The position numbers and the translations under genes are program-made. A model generated the notes under the pieces. That model worked only from the letters and a program-made list of their open reading frames with translations. It was not told the origin of the DNA and searched no databases. A DNA stretch of 64,000 nucleotides from Orbilia blumenaviensis (taxonomy: Eukaryota; Ascomycota; Orbiliomycetes; Orbiliales; Orbiliaceae), in assembly GCA_036872755.1 (NCBI GenBank), contig JAVHNS010000003.1, forward strand, positions 2,108,001-2,172,000. The letters run 5' to 3'. Positions 46,457-56,352 of the stretch are shown here, piece after piece. Position 1 is the first letter of the stretch. Each line of letters starts with the position of its first letter.

Positions 46457-47373
46457 ATGACTTCCGTCAAGCACGTCCCAATCGTCAAGAAGCGTATGTA
46501 GCACCATCATCACAATATCATACAAGTACTCCCGACAATCCCGAATAAGAGACTGGAGAAAGAGGTGGAAGATTCAATGGAACATATCTGGAGGTTGAAG
46601 ATGAAGATGAGAATAATGAAGAAGGAAAGGACCAGGGAATACGGGATCGGGAGGAAAGAGGAGGAAAGGAAATTATCATTCAAAAGAGAACAGAAATGCT
46701 GACGGATTGTTACCATTGGGGATTGTACAGACAAGAAGAGGTTCAACCGACACCAGTCGGACCGCTTCAAGTGCGTCGACGCTTCATGGAGGAAACCAAA
46801 GGGTATCGATAACCGTGTCCGAAGACGGTTCAAGGGACAGGCTGCCATGCCAAAGGTATATATATCTTTCCGATTATTTAATATATATACCAAGGGAAAG
46901 AAGTTGGGACGCATCGGGGGATCGGGACAGGCTACTTGGGGTGGAAGCTCTAAGCTCCTCCTTTCGCGAGTCTTGCTCTCGTTCCTCCTTTTGCGCTGGA
47001 ATCACTATTGGATCTTTAAACGGGATGAATTGGATGCTAATATATCAAATCTTGGGAATGAATAGATCGGTTACGGATCCAACAAGAAGACCAGACACAT
47101 GATGCCTTCCGGCCACAAGGCTTTCCTTGTCCACAACGTCAACGATGTTGACCTCCTCCTCATGCACAACCAGACCTACGCTGCCGAGTACGTTCCTTGT
47201 CTCTCTCGATGATACACGCCATAATCGCAATGGTATCCATACTAATCGTCATGTAATACTATAGGATCTCCCACGCCGTCAGCTCGAGAAAGAGGATCGA
47301 AATCATCGCCAAGGCCAAGGCCCTCGGTGTCAAGGTCACAAATCCAAAGGGCAGAGTCACCACCGACGTATAA
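46457..47373 (+). CDS. RPL32: 60S ribosomal protein eL32
   Basis: Four exons: 46457-46493, 46731-46855, 47066-47187 and 47265-47373, giving 130 residues, the usual length of eL32. Family landmarks are all present: [74 protein letters not shown] and [14 protein letters not shown]. It is a component of the large ribosomal subunit. Introns 1 (237 nt) and 2 (210 nt) are long for this genome. Intron 1 is strikingly purine-rich in its middle. I looked for snoRNA boxes in both and found no convincing C/D or H/ACA set. Confidence 0.97.
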
Positions 47374-48013
47374 GCATTTTTCGCTTCTTTGCTTATTACC
47401 CCTCGTCGTTGTTTTGCCTCATGTACTCGACCTTTATTATTACGAAATACCATTACGCCTTTCCTCCCTCACCTCCAACCTCCCTCTCTCTCGTGTACAT
47501 TTTTCCCACGGTGTCTTTGTCACGGCTTTGTATCGTCCCCATATCTTGTTACAGCTTTTTTCCTCCCTTATTTCTACTATTACGCATTTTTCTTATATAA
47601 TTGGGAAGTCCGGCACACTACACACACACAAACCCCCCTGGTCTCGAGGCTCGAGGATCACACCCACGTTACGGTAAAAGGGTCACTTTTTTTACCCTTT
47701 TTTTTCTCTTTTTCGTTCGGATGGGAAGTCTTACTACTACTATTACTGTCACCGCCACCTTCTGTACTCCTCGAAAAGCAGTCATCCTTAGACGTTTATC
47801 CTACACTACTACCCGTTAATAGAAGGCTATTCCAATGTTCGAAATGAGATCAAAAAAAAAGCGAGGCAAAGAAAAACAAAAAAACAAGCGTCCCATCTTG
47901 ATGTAGAAAAACCATCTATGACTAAAAACCCCCGCTAGAAGGTCGATGTCGTCCCTGGGAAGAAAAACATATTATGACTGTGACTATGATCGGTTTCGAA
48001 TCAATAAAATGGT
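47374..48013. other. Convergent intergenic region between eL32 and thioesterase genes
   Basis: Two facing 3' ends. Plus-strand frames of 72-152 codons at 47327-47847 are Phe/Ser/Thr/Tyr-rich translations of T/CT-rich 3' UTR and are not called. Confidence 0.55.
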
Positions 48014-48548
48014 CTATAACTTCGCACCATCCTCCCTCTCCACAACCAACGCCTCCAACCCACTCCTAACCATACCCTGAATCCCAACCGGCCTCCTCCC
48101 TTCTCTATCCACAAAAACGTGCACAAACTTCCCAACCGCACAAACTTCTTCTTTCCCACTCTCAAACACCCCAACTTCATATGTAACGCTCGAACTACCC
48201 AGTTTCGTGACCGCCAATGCCAGATCAAGCGTATTTGGGAACTCGACAGGTTTGAAATAGTCGCTTGAGGAGTGGACGCACAGTCCTATTGCGGCTGATT
48301 TAGTGGGGATGAGTGAACATTTGGTGGTTAGGTATTGGTTTATGATTGTGTCGTAGTAGTGGTAGTAGATTGCATTGTTTACGTGGCTATGTATACATGT
48401 ATAGATATATAGCTTAGTACATAGATTGTATTGTAGGAAGAAGGAAGTGCACAGATGCATACCCATATTGATCGTTATCAGACCATCGTGTTTGGAAGTT
48501 GTTCATGAAGTACTTGTAGTGCTGGCGCAGACGCGCTTTTAACGCCAT
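48014..48548 (-). CDS. Hotdog-fold acyl-CoA thioesterase (4HBT family)
   Basis: Two minus-strand exons, 48463-48548 and 48014-48386, 152 residues. The join recreates the 4HBT signature TRWSDNDQYGHVNNAIYYHY, with the intron falling inside the Gly codon before HVNN and the catalytic-type Asp just before it. The length is normal for a single hotdog domain, which acts as a dimer or tetramer. The expected reaction is hydrolysis of acyl-CoA thioesters; the substrate cannot be told. No strong presequence is seen (MALKARLRQHYKYFMNNFQ is basic and could target weakly), and the C-terminus DGAKL could be a weak PTS1-like end. It is divergent with the PUS9-like gene. Confidence 0.9.
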
Positions 48549-49176
48549 GGTTGATAGATGCGCCTTCGAAGTTTCTAGGAAGGGCGTTTGTGTATGGATT
48601 GGTGGATTGCAGCTGGCTGGACTCGACTATATATCTCCTCCGGGGCTGGCTATAGAATGTGATGATGATGCCGGTCGTCTACATTCCGTCCCCGTTTAAA
48701 GGTGTAACCTGAGCGAGTGCTAGTTTATAGAATTACACCCCCAAGCTGCTAGCCAGCCTTCCAAGGAGGCGGGGATTTGAACCTCGGCTGTTGTTCATCG
48801 CAGCTCACTCAGATGGCATGGCAATTTGCAATGGCAGTCCACCTTTTCAATGACACAGATTGTTGCATTTTGGCCGTCGCAACAACAAAAAAAAAAACCC
48901 TAACTTTGAAAATTTGTCATGATGGGTTTGTTCATCAGTAGTAGACTCATCTTTCTTTCAACATACTTCTTCTGCGAACGTTAAACTCGACAACTTAGAA
49001 AAAATTAATAAAAAATTTACCTTCTTACTCCCAAGCGATACAGACCCCTCGAATAGTCTGCTATCACCGACCCCCCCGCTTCAAAACTGCTCTCCCTAAG
49101 CTTCCCCCGCAACCCCGCGCCCGCACTGTCGCTGCTCGTCCGACAACCCCCCGCACTCGCCTTACAGCTTTATAAA
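48549..49176. promoter_or_regulatory. Divergent promoter between thioesterase and PUS9-like genes
   Basis: Holds a telobox-like AAACCCTAAC at 48895-48904, C-rich leader sequence before 49177, a short inverted repeat GGTGTAA/TTACACC at 48701-48739 and a tRNA B-box-like motif (reverse strand GGTTCAAATCC) at about 48773-48783 without the rest of a tRNA. Confidence 0.5.
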
Positions 49177-51171
49177 ATGGCAGCAGCAGCAGCAACAGCA
49201 GCAGCGGTAACACCAGAGGAGACTCCCACTTCACCACCAGCGGTGGCTATAACTCCCGCCAACCCTTCGATTCCACCATGGTACTTCGAGGGCGGCATGC
49301 GCCGTGTCAAGCCTTACCATTACACTTACAACACCTACTGCAAGGAACGGTGGAGGAATAAAACTATCTTTGAGATATATGGGACCGAGTTCAGAGACCG
49401 TCCTCAAGAGTACTACGTCCGTGAGTCCTTGCTTGTTTAAGTCAATTTTTCTTAAAAAAAATAAAAAAAACTTAAATATCTATATATATAAAAAGAAAAA
49501 GATATGAGCAAAAATAGTATAAGATAGAAAGATAGATAGATAGACAGCAAGGCTAACACCCACCACCACTCAACGGCCCCCAGAAACAAATGGAAACTGC
49601 CGGTTTGTTGAAATTTTTTATATTTTAAAACTATATAGAAAAACGCAGTACTATCAGGCATGATCTCGATCAACGGGATCCCTACGCATTCACTCGACCA
49701 AATCATAAGAAACGGAGATATAGTAACTCACACGCTACATCGTCACGAACCACCGGTTACGGATAAACCGGTTACGATAGTTTGTGAGACGGATGACATG
49801 ATTGTTATTAATAAACCCGCGGGGATGCCGGTGCACCCTGCGGGGAGGTATCATTATAATAGTGTGGTGGAGATTATGAGGTTTGAGAGAGGGGGGTGGA
49901 ATCCTATGCGTATGTTTTCTGTTACTCTTTTTTTTTTTACATACCTTTACCCTCCCCTAACTAGTATAAATGGTTGACTGACTGACTGGTCATTGAATGG
50001 ATGGGTATAGCATGCAACCGACTGGACAGGCTCACGTCCGGGCTGATGTTCATCGCTAAGACGAAAGAGGCGTCCAAGAGCATGATGCTGCAGTTGCAAA
50101 CCAGGACTATCAAAAAGGAATACGTCGCCATGGTCAAAGGCGAATTCCCGGAGTACGCCCCCCATCACCCTTCTCCTATCATACACTTCAAAGTTCACAT
50201 GATTAATCAAAAATATATACAGAGGCGATGTAGTAGTAGAACAACCCATCCTGGCCATCTCCCCAAAACTCGGGCTCAACCGTGTAAAAGCCAACGGCAA
50301 GCACGCCAAAACGCTCTTCCGCCGACGATCTTACAACCCGACAAAGGACTACAGCGTAGTCCAATGTCTTCCCTTCACAGGCAGAACTCATCAGATTCGT
50401 GTGCACCTCCAATTCCTGGGTCATCCGATTGCAAACGATCCTATTTATTGTAATAGGAAGGTTTTCGGTCCGAATTTGGGGGTTGGAGGGGAAGGTGATG
50501 ATGAGGATATTATTACTAGATTGTCCAGGATGGGGAAGGAGGAGGTTGCGGAGGCGGTGGCTTATCATGATGAGTTGGTGTATGCCTCCCAATCAATCCC
50601 CTCTGATATTTCTCTAATTATATAGGACGGCGTGGTCGCTAATCTGGTATCTATTTATTTATGTTACAGGGCGGACTATGAGAAACGCAAAGCAGAAAGA
50701 ATGTCCGGTGAAACATGCAGCATATGCGATACACCGCTGTATACCGACCCAGGAGCGCACGAGCTGGGGATCTACCTGCATGCCAAGAAGTATAATTGCG
50801 TCGAAGGGAAGTGGTCTTATGAGACGCCGTTGCCAGATTGGGCGCTCCCGAAAGAAGGGGATATTGTTAGTGAAGTACTGGTCTTGGAGAGCGTGGATAT
50901 TCCGTTGGTGTTGAAGGAGGGCAATTCTGGGGCAGAAGGTGAGGTCAAGACTAGTTTGGATGGTAATGCCAATGAAGAGGAGGCGGCAGAGGAAGTGGAG
51001 GAAGTGGAGGTTAAGAAGGAGATTGTAGTGCCTAAGGAGATTACGGCGCAGGAGCTGGAGATGCTACAAATCGGTGGCGGCGACTATGAAGAAGAAGAGG
51101 AAGAAGATACACAGGAAGTAAACAGCGAGGAAGAGAAAGCGCAGAAAGATGGCAAAAAGGTAGATCAGTAG
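49177..51171 (+). CDS. PUS9: RluA-type tRNA pseudouridine synthase (Pus9/Rib2-like)
   Basis: Five exons: 49177-49420, 49649-49909, 50011-50152, 50223-50579 and 50670-51171, giving 501 residues. An Ala-rich start precedes the fungal signature [19 protein letters not shown]. An S4-like segment ([11 protein letters not shown]) is followed by [19 protein letters not shown] and the catalytic RLDRLTSG loop (Asp near residue 173), then [20 protein letters not shown]. This order is that of the Pus9/Pus8(Rib2) branch that modifies U32 of tRNAs (mitochondrial or cytosolic). The residue before RLD is Asn where the motif is usually HRLD. The C-terminal part has [23 protein letters not shown], then a long acidic tail. 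No deaminase domain is present, so it is not full-length Rib2. Pus9 versus Pus8 cannot be separated here. Confidence 0.9.
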
Positions 51172-51461
51172 ATGGTCCACCGAGGTATCATGCCTGCATA
51201 TGTATCTGGCGTTTAGGCCCGACGTTGAAAACTACCGCTATACTATGAGTAGACTTTAACGAAGTATGAATCTTGATAAATCAATATAAGATGATACCTC
51301 CAAACGCCAATATCTATTATACATGCAGTAGTACTAAATAGTAGTAGATATAGAAGTCGAAATCCAACTTTTTCGTTAATAGTCGCTAAAACAAAACTCC
51401 AGGAGTCTATAGCAATAAGATCATAAACCTCAAAACCAAATGTATTGCAGTAGAGAACTGA

Positions 51462-53005
51462 CTACCGCGCCCTCTTTCCTCTGCCCTCCTCGCCAGTATC
51501 CAACCTTCTCTTCCCACCTTTCTTCCGCCCCTTCTCATCCCTCCCTTCCTCAATATTCAACATCGCTACCCTCTTCGCCTCACTAACCTTCTTCAACTCC
51601 TCTCTCACCACCCTCCCTTCCAAACTAACCCCTTCCTCCTCCTTATACTCTTCCATCTCCCTCCCCACCCTCTCCTCAATAGCTTTAACTAACAGCACAT
51701 CTTTCTCATCCACAAACGTCAAACTCTCACCTTTCTTCCCCGCTCTGGCCGTCCTACCAATCCTATGTATATAATCATCCGGATCCCTCGGAACATCAAA
51801 ATTGATAACTAACTCCACCTCGGGAATATCAAGCCCTCTCCCAGCAACATCAGTCGCAATAAGAATCCTAGCCGCACCAGCTCTAAACCTCCCCAGCGAA
51901 TCCGTACGTTCCCGCTGCGAGAGATCGGAATGTAATGGCGTAACTCTATGTCCCAACGGTTTCAACGTATGAGCCAGCAACTGCGCCGTTGCCTTTTTGT
52001 TCGTAAATATGATTATTGACTTCTTGCTATTCCCTGGTGTCGAAAGCAGCGTATGCAAGAACGCAAGATGTACGGTCGAAGGCTTGAATATATAACTCTG
52101 ATGTAAAGTCGGAGGGACGGCCAGATTATCAGTATCAATCTCACTGACGAACACCTCCCTCCCACCTTTCTCCCTAGACCTCCCCTCCCCTTCCTTTAAA
52201 GCCCTGACGCTCTCCGTAACCGTCGCGGTGAACAATAACGTCTGCCTAGCCGGCCTTTTTCCAGAACTTCCAAACTGATCCGGAACAACGCTTAAACACT
52301 CCACCAGCTCCTCTGCGAAACTTTCTTCGAGCAATCGGTCTGCTTCGTCCAGCACGACGACTCTTACACGTCGTAAACCTGCGATTGTGTCCGAGCCGGA
52401 GGAACGGATGTGGTCCGCTAGTCTTCCCGGGGTAGCGATCACGACGTGCGGTCTTTGAGAGAGCGAGATTGCTTGGGTGCGCATGTCCACGCCGCCGATT
52501 ATTAAGGATAACTTGAGGTTTTGCGGGGCGCCGAGGGCGGTGAATTGTTCGGCGAGTTGGAGGGCCAGCTCCCTTTAATTCCATAAAAATAAAATATATA
52601 CATATTAGCGAGAACCGGTAGACTTCGTACTATAATACCTAGTTTACTAGAAAGAAGTAGTTGAAAGGGAAGAAAAGGGTACCTGGTGGGCGTGAGCACT
52701 AGCGCAAAGACACCGAACGGGTCCTGCGCCCACATCTGAAGAATCGGGACTGCGAAGGCCACTGTCTTTCCGGAACCCGTACGCGATCCACCAATGCAGT
52801 TTTTGCCTATTGTATATTCAAAACCAATTGTGAAAATTTGTCTTAGAAGAAGTGTACGATTTAGATAGTTAGATAGGTAGTAGGTACCTTTAAGGATCTC
52901 AGGAATACAAGCGGCCTGAATGGGTGTCGGGCGCTTTATCGCCATGGCTGAAAGAGAGGTGACAAGCCATGGCTTGACCCCCAGAGATGCAAAGTCTGCG
53001 GCCAT
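51462..53005 (-). CDS. DBP8: ATP-dependent RNA helicase Dbp8 (DEAD box)
   Basis: Three minus-strand exons: 52888-53005, 52683-52806 and 51462-52572, giving 450 residues. Motifs in order: Q motif (KRPTPIQ), motif [14 protein letters not shown] rebuilt across intron 2, TPGR, DEAD, TAT (motif III), [23 protein letters not shown] and [10 protein letters not shown]. The short N-terminus and basic C-terminal tail ([22 protein letters not shown]) fit the Dbp8 branch, which works with Esf2 in small-subunit processome steps of 18S rRNA maturation in the nucleolus. GGTACTTTAGGTAGGTAG lies a few bases upstream of the start codon. The intergenic gap to the PUS9-like gene is a convergent 290 bp. Confidence 0.94.
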
Positions 53006-53535
53006 ATCGATAGGTACTTTAGGTAGGTAGTAGTATCGCTGGTAGGTGGAGCTTTGGAGCTTATCGATGTGGAGAATTTTTTGAAGATTGGAAATATTTT
53101 GGGGAGCGCTGTCGCAAACAGAAAAATAAAAATAAATTTAGTGCGGCTACCGCTTATCTTTTGTTCTTCTGTTTCGTCGCTCGCATTGCGGCATTACAGG
53201 CAATATAGTGCGGCAAACCTCACAGCCAGATACCTATCGATGAACCTCGAAAGTCTTGAATCTACCGGCGTGGATACCCCTAACAGAAAGCACTTTAAGA
53301 AGTATTGATTATTATTATTATTCTATTACAATAGAGTAGTACCTGTATCTATCTATCCCGATAAAGGGGGAAGAGAAAAGCAAAAGAAGCCGTCCAAGGA
53401 TCCCTCCCACAGTATATGTAAACCCGCCAAAGCTAAGAATCCAACGCTCACAAAACAGGAAGAAAAAAACAAAAAAAAAAGAGGTATGGTGATACTATTC
53501 TACACGAAAAAGAAGATCCTAGCAAAGAAGTGATA
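53006..53535. promoter_or_regulatory. DBP8 promoter and IRS4 3' flank
   Basis: 530 bp between two minus-strand genes. The DBP8 end carries GGTACTT and GGTAGGTAG units at 53012-53053. No coding frame of note. Confidence 0.5.
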
Positions 53536-56163
53536 CTACCGCTTCTTCACCTTCTTATCCTTGACTCCAAGTTCCTCGTACGGCTTCAGCACAATCCCCA
53601 TCCTCCTAACGCTCTCCCAAGTCCCGTCTTGAACCTTCCCAGGCAACTTCCTTCCCTTCAAACTCTGATCAATCAGCCAGAGACCCATGATGAACTCGTC
53701 CCTTGTCAGCCACCACTTCGGTTTGGGGCCTCTATCGACCAAATCCCACACCTGTTCCAAGATATCGACCGGTAGACGACTACGGCTCCACAATTCTTTC
53801 ACCACAACAGCAGCCACGGCATCCTTGTGTAGGTTCTTCCCGGCAGCATCTTGCCTCTCTTCGAACATTTTCTCCGTAAGGTATAGGCCACGGTTGGCTG
53901 CCCAGAGGCCTTCATATCGCTTCCTTTCCTTCTCGGTGACGAATTCTCGCCATCGCTTTCGAGCTCCTTCGTTATGCTTGTTCGGGTGCTTTTTACCAAG
54001 GATATTATGTCCCTTTTTCTGTGGAGAGTTGTCGCGTTCCTGTGTCTTTTCTGGGCTTCGCATGGTAGTGCGAAGGCCACCGCTGGGACGAGGTGGTAAT
54101 GGAATGGGGCTTGACTTCACCGGCGATACAGCGCGGGAAGATGCCAGTGAAGAAGCTAGGATGGCATGGTGGAGCGAGTCACCCGTGTGAGAAGGACGAA
54201 GAAGCCCTTCCGATGGCACGACATCATATGTGTCATCACGCCAACTCGGTGTTGGGCGAACCACAGGGCGTGTCGAGTCTGGCCCGGTGTGGTTTGGTCG
54301 CAGTGACTGTGCGGATTTAGATGCTGATGGGCGTCTGTAGGTTGGTGCTGGAGGAGGCGGTGGGAGTAAAGAAACAGTCGACGACGATACGTTCTTCTCC
54401 TTCACATTATAGAAGGATTGTGGCTGTCGTGAAACAATCGAATCCACAAATGTCTTTTGAGGCGGTTCGGGCTTTGGTTTATGAATTGGGACTTCCGCCG
54501 CTTTGGAATGTTCGACCACTTTTGTAGGCGACGTGGGCTTCGGCGGAAGAATTGGTGCTGTTTGTTTTACAGGTGATGTAGGTGTGGGTTTTGCTTTTAC
54601 AGGCGATTGTTTAGTAGGCTCGGCGGCCTTCGGGGCGACGGTCGGAGGGGGTAGTTTGACAGTATTGAACCCCATCAAGCGAGGATCTCGCCGTGTAGGC
54701 GTCGGTTCAACCGGCGTAGGGGTTTTAGCAGCTGGCTTTGAATTACGAGGAATAGGTGGAGGAGGCGCCGATTTCTCTGGAACCTCTTCTATTTTCGATA
54801 TCGGGGAAAGTGTCGTCTCTAAGGGGCTAGTCGTCTTCGGACTAACAGATGTTGGAGAAGTGGTATCGGGTATTGAATGCTTTCTAGTGGGAGGCCGTGT
54901 CTTTCTTGGTAGTGGTTTTATCGGCTGTGGAGGAGGCGTGCCCGTTTCCTGGGTCGTGAGCTCCTTGAGGGCTGCGGGCTTTGGAGCAGGCTTAGGAGAT
55001 ATAGGATTTGTCGACGGAAGAGGTGTCTGCGTGATCTTGATGTTTTGTATTGTCGGTTTCTTCAATAATGCGGGTTTTGGTGGAGGAGCAACCGGCCCAG
55101 CAGCAGCGACCTGAGCAGGAGCCTGCGCGGTTGTCGGTGTAGCATCGTGCTTAATTTCCTTTTTTATAGGAGAAGGCTGTCGAGGCTTCGAAACCTTCGG
55201 TCCCGGTCCCGCGGAACCAGATTTCTTTCCGGAATGCTGAACAGCCAGCTTCGCCGCAGACAATGGCGATATGTTAACAGTGCTGGTAGGGGGTGTATCC
55301 AAAAAAGTCCCTGAATTTTTCGACCGCATTGGTCCTTCCAGACTCCTCCGGCCCCGAACGGGGCTGTCAACTCCACCTTCAGCCGCATCCGCTTGTTGTA
55401 AGAACCGCTTCTTCGCTTCGCTGACAGATCCTGCGGGGGGTAGGATATCGGGTTCCTGATCGCGATCCGGCTGAGTATTCGCCATGGTACCGGGTGTAGC
55501 GGATCTGGAGACGGCTAATCCAGCAGCGAGCAGGCTTGGTGGGGATGTGTCGTTCCGATTCGAAGCGATGGTCGTCGTGGGTATAGTTGATCCCTTTTTA
55601 CTATCCTTCCTTGCAGCGCTCAATTTCGCAGCGATTAAAGAGCCATCTACGGGGATATAACCCGAAGACACATCCTCGGAATAAGATCGTTCGGTTCTCA
55701 TGGAAGGAGGACTGAGTTCGTTGTAAGATTTCGCACGCGAGACGGCACCGGATCCAGTGGAAGGAGACCTGCTGACACTCAGCCTAGCGGCTTTCAGCGA
55801 TCCGTCATGAACGGGAGGAGCCAGCACGTCAAAGCTGGAGTTCCTAGATAGGCTCCTTCGATGGTCGCCGGAAGAGGAGGAAGGGGGGTTCTGCGCTACT
55901 GATCTTGGCGAGGCATTGCCAGTACCGATGGCGCGGGCGGCGATCAGAGCAGTACCGTTTGTTGTCTTGGAAGGCGAGGCTGACGCAGAAGGGCCATCGG
56001 AGGGCTGACGACTGATAGGGGGAGAGAAACTCAAGGTAGCAGCACGGAGAGCGGCATCGGGTTTTTCGTTGGAAGCATTTGTCGATGTGCTATATCGTTT
56101 CTGAGGGGTGGTGGTAGTAAGAGGCTCATGGAAGCCGTTGGCGGCGAATGTTGTACTCGTCAT
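53536..56163 (-). CDS. IRS4: Irs4-type EH-domain protein
   Basis: Single exon, 875 residues. The first about 730 residues are low-complexity and disordered (Ser, Pro, Thr, Lys), with recurring short SLIAAKLSAAR / SLKAARLSVSR / LSAAKLAVQH elements and many proline-rich stretches. A C-terminal EH domain occupies about 747-840 (RKRYEGLWAANRG, SRSRLPVDILEQVWDLVDR, LTRDEFIMGLWLIDQSLKG), and the protein ends in a basic KDKKVKKR. This architecture is that of the Irs4/Tax4 family (increased rDNA silencing protein 4), which in yeast activates the PI(4,5)P2 5-phosphatase Inp51 and acts in cell-wall integrity and autophagy. The start at 56163 lies about 20 bp from a dense block of palindromic GTAC motifs. 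Confidence 0.92.
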   Translation of the reverse strand: MTSTTFAANGFHEPLTTTTPQKRYSTSTNASNEKPDAALRAATLSFSPPISRQPSDGPSASASPSKTTNGTALIAARAIGTGNASPRSVAQNPPSSSSGDHRRSLSRNSSFDVLAPPVHDGSLKAARLSVSRSPSTGSGAVSRAKSYNELSPPSMRTERSYSEDVSSGYIPVDGSLIAAKLSAARKDSKKGSTIPTTTIASNRNDTSPPSLLAAGLAVSRSATPGTMANTQPDRDQEPDILPPAGSVSEAKKRFLQQADAAEGGVDSPVRGRRSLEGPMRSKNSGTFLDTPPTSTVNISPLSAAKLAVQHSGKKSGSAGPGPKVSKPRQPSPIKKEIKHDATPTTAQAPAQVAAAGPVAPPPKPALLKKPTIQNIKITQTPLPSTNPISPKPAPKPAALKELTTQETGTPPPQPIKPLPRKTRPPTRKHSIPDTTSPTSVSPKTTSPLETTLSPISKIEEVPEKSAPPPPIPRNSKPAAKTPTPVEPTPTRRDPRLMGFNTVKLPPPTVAPKAAEPTKQSPVKAKPTPTSPVKQTAPILPPKPTSPTKVVEHSKAAEVPIHKPKPEPPQKTFVDSIVSRQPQSFYNVKEKNVSSSTVSLLPPPPPAPTYRRPSASKSAQSLRPNHTGPDSTRPVVRPTPSWRDDTYDVVPSEGLLRPSHTGDSLHHAILASSLASSRAVSPVKSSPIPLPPRPSGGLRTTMRSPEKTQERDNSPQKKGHNILGKKHPNKHNEGARKRWREFVTEKERKRYEGLWAANRGLYLTEKMFEERQDAAGKNLHKDAVAAVVVKELWSRSRLPVDILEQVWDLVDRGPKPKWWLTRDEFIMGLWLIDQSLKGRKLPGKVQDGTWESVRRMGIVLKPYEELGVKDKKVKKR

Positions 56164-56182
56164 CGAGACGACAATAGTAGCT

Positions 56183-56239
56183 TAGTACCTCTGTACTCGG
56201 TACCAAGTACCTAGGTACCTACCTACTTAGTACTGAAGT
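56183..56239. promoter_or_regulatory. Block of palindromic GTAC motifs upstream of IRS4
   Basis: In under 60 bp there are AGTACC, TGTACTC, GGTACC, AAGTACCTAGGTACCTACC and TAGTACTGAAGTA, starting about 20 bp upstream of the IRS4 ATG. Position suggests 5' UTR or promoter function; no factor can be named. Confidence 0.5.
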
Positions 56240-56280
56240 AGCCGTAGGCTAGTACTGGTAAAGGCAACGCGTCGTAATGG

Positions 56281-56352
56281 ATGTTTGTGGTTGTGGTTGT
56301 GGTTGTGGTTGTGGTGGTGGTGGTGGTGGTGGTAGTGGTGGTGGTGGTGATT
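56281..56352. repeat. GGTTGT/GGT microsatellite
   Basis: About four GGTTGT units merging into a run of GGT triplets, non-coding, in the region upstream of IRS4. Confidence 0.85.

Noticed and set aside
46494..47065. Intronic snoRNA in the eL32 gene
   Set aside because: No paired C (RTGATGA) and D (CTGA) boxes with terminal stem, and no H/ACA hairpins, could be found in introns 1 or 2.
47389..47847. 152-codon frame downstream of eL32
   Set aside because: Lies in the T/CT-rich 3' UTR of a convergent pair; composition and overlap with two other open frames indicate chance.
48720..48840. Possible tRNA gene on the minus strand around the GGTTCAAATCC motif
   Set aside because: Downstream acceptor-like bases CCTCCTT have no matching 5' partner at the right distance, and I find no A-box or anticodon arm, so it is at most a relic.
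54503..55114. 203-codon Gly/Val-rich plus-strand frame inside IRS4
   Set aside because: Exact antisense of the Pro/Thr/Lys-rich coding sequence of IRS4. Its Gly richness is the shadow of proline codons.
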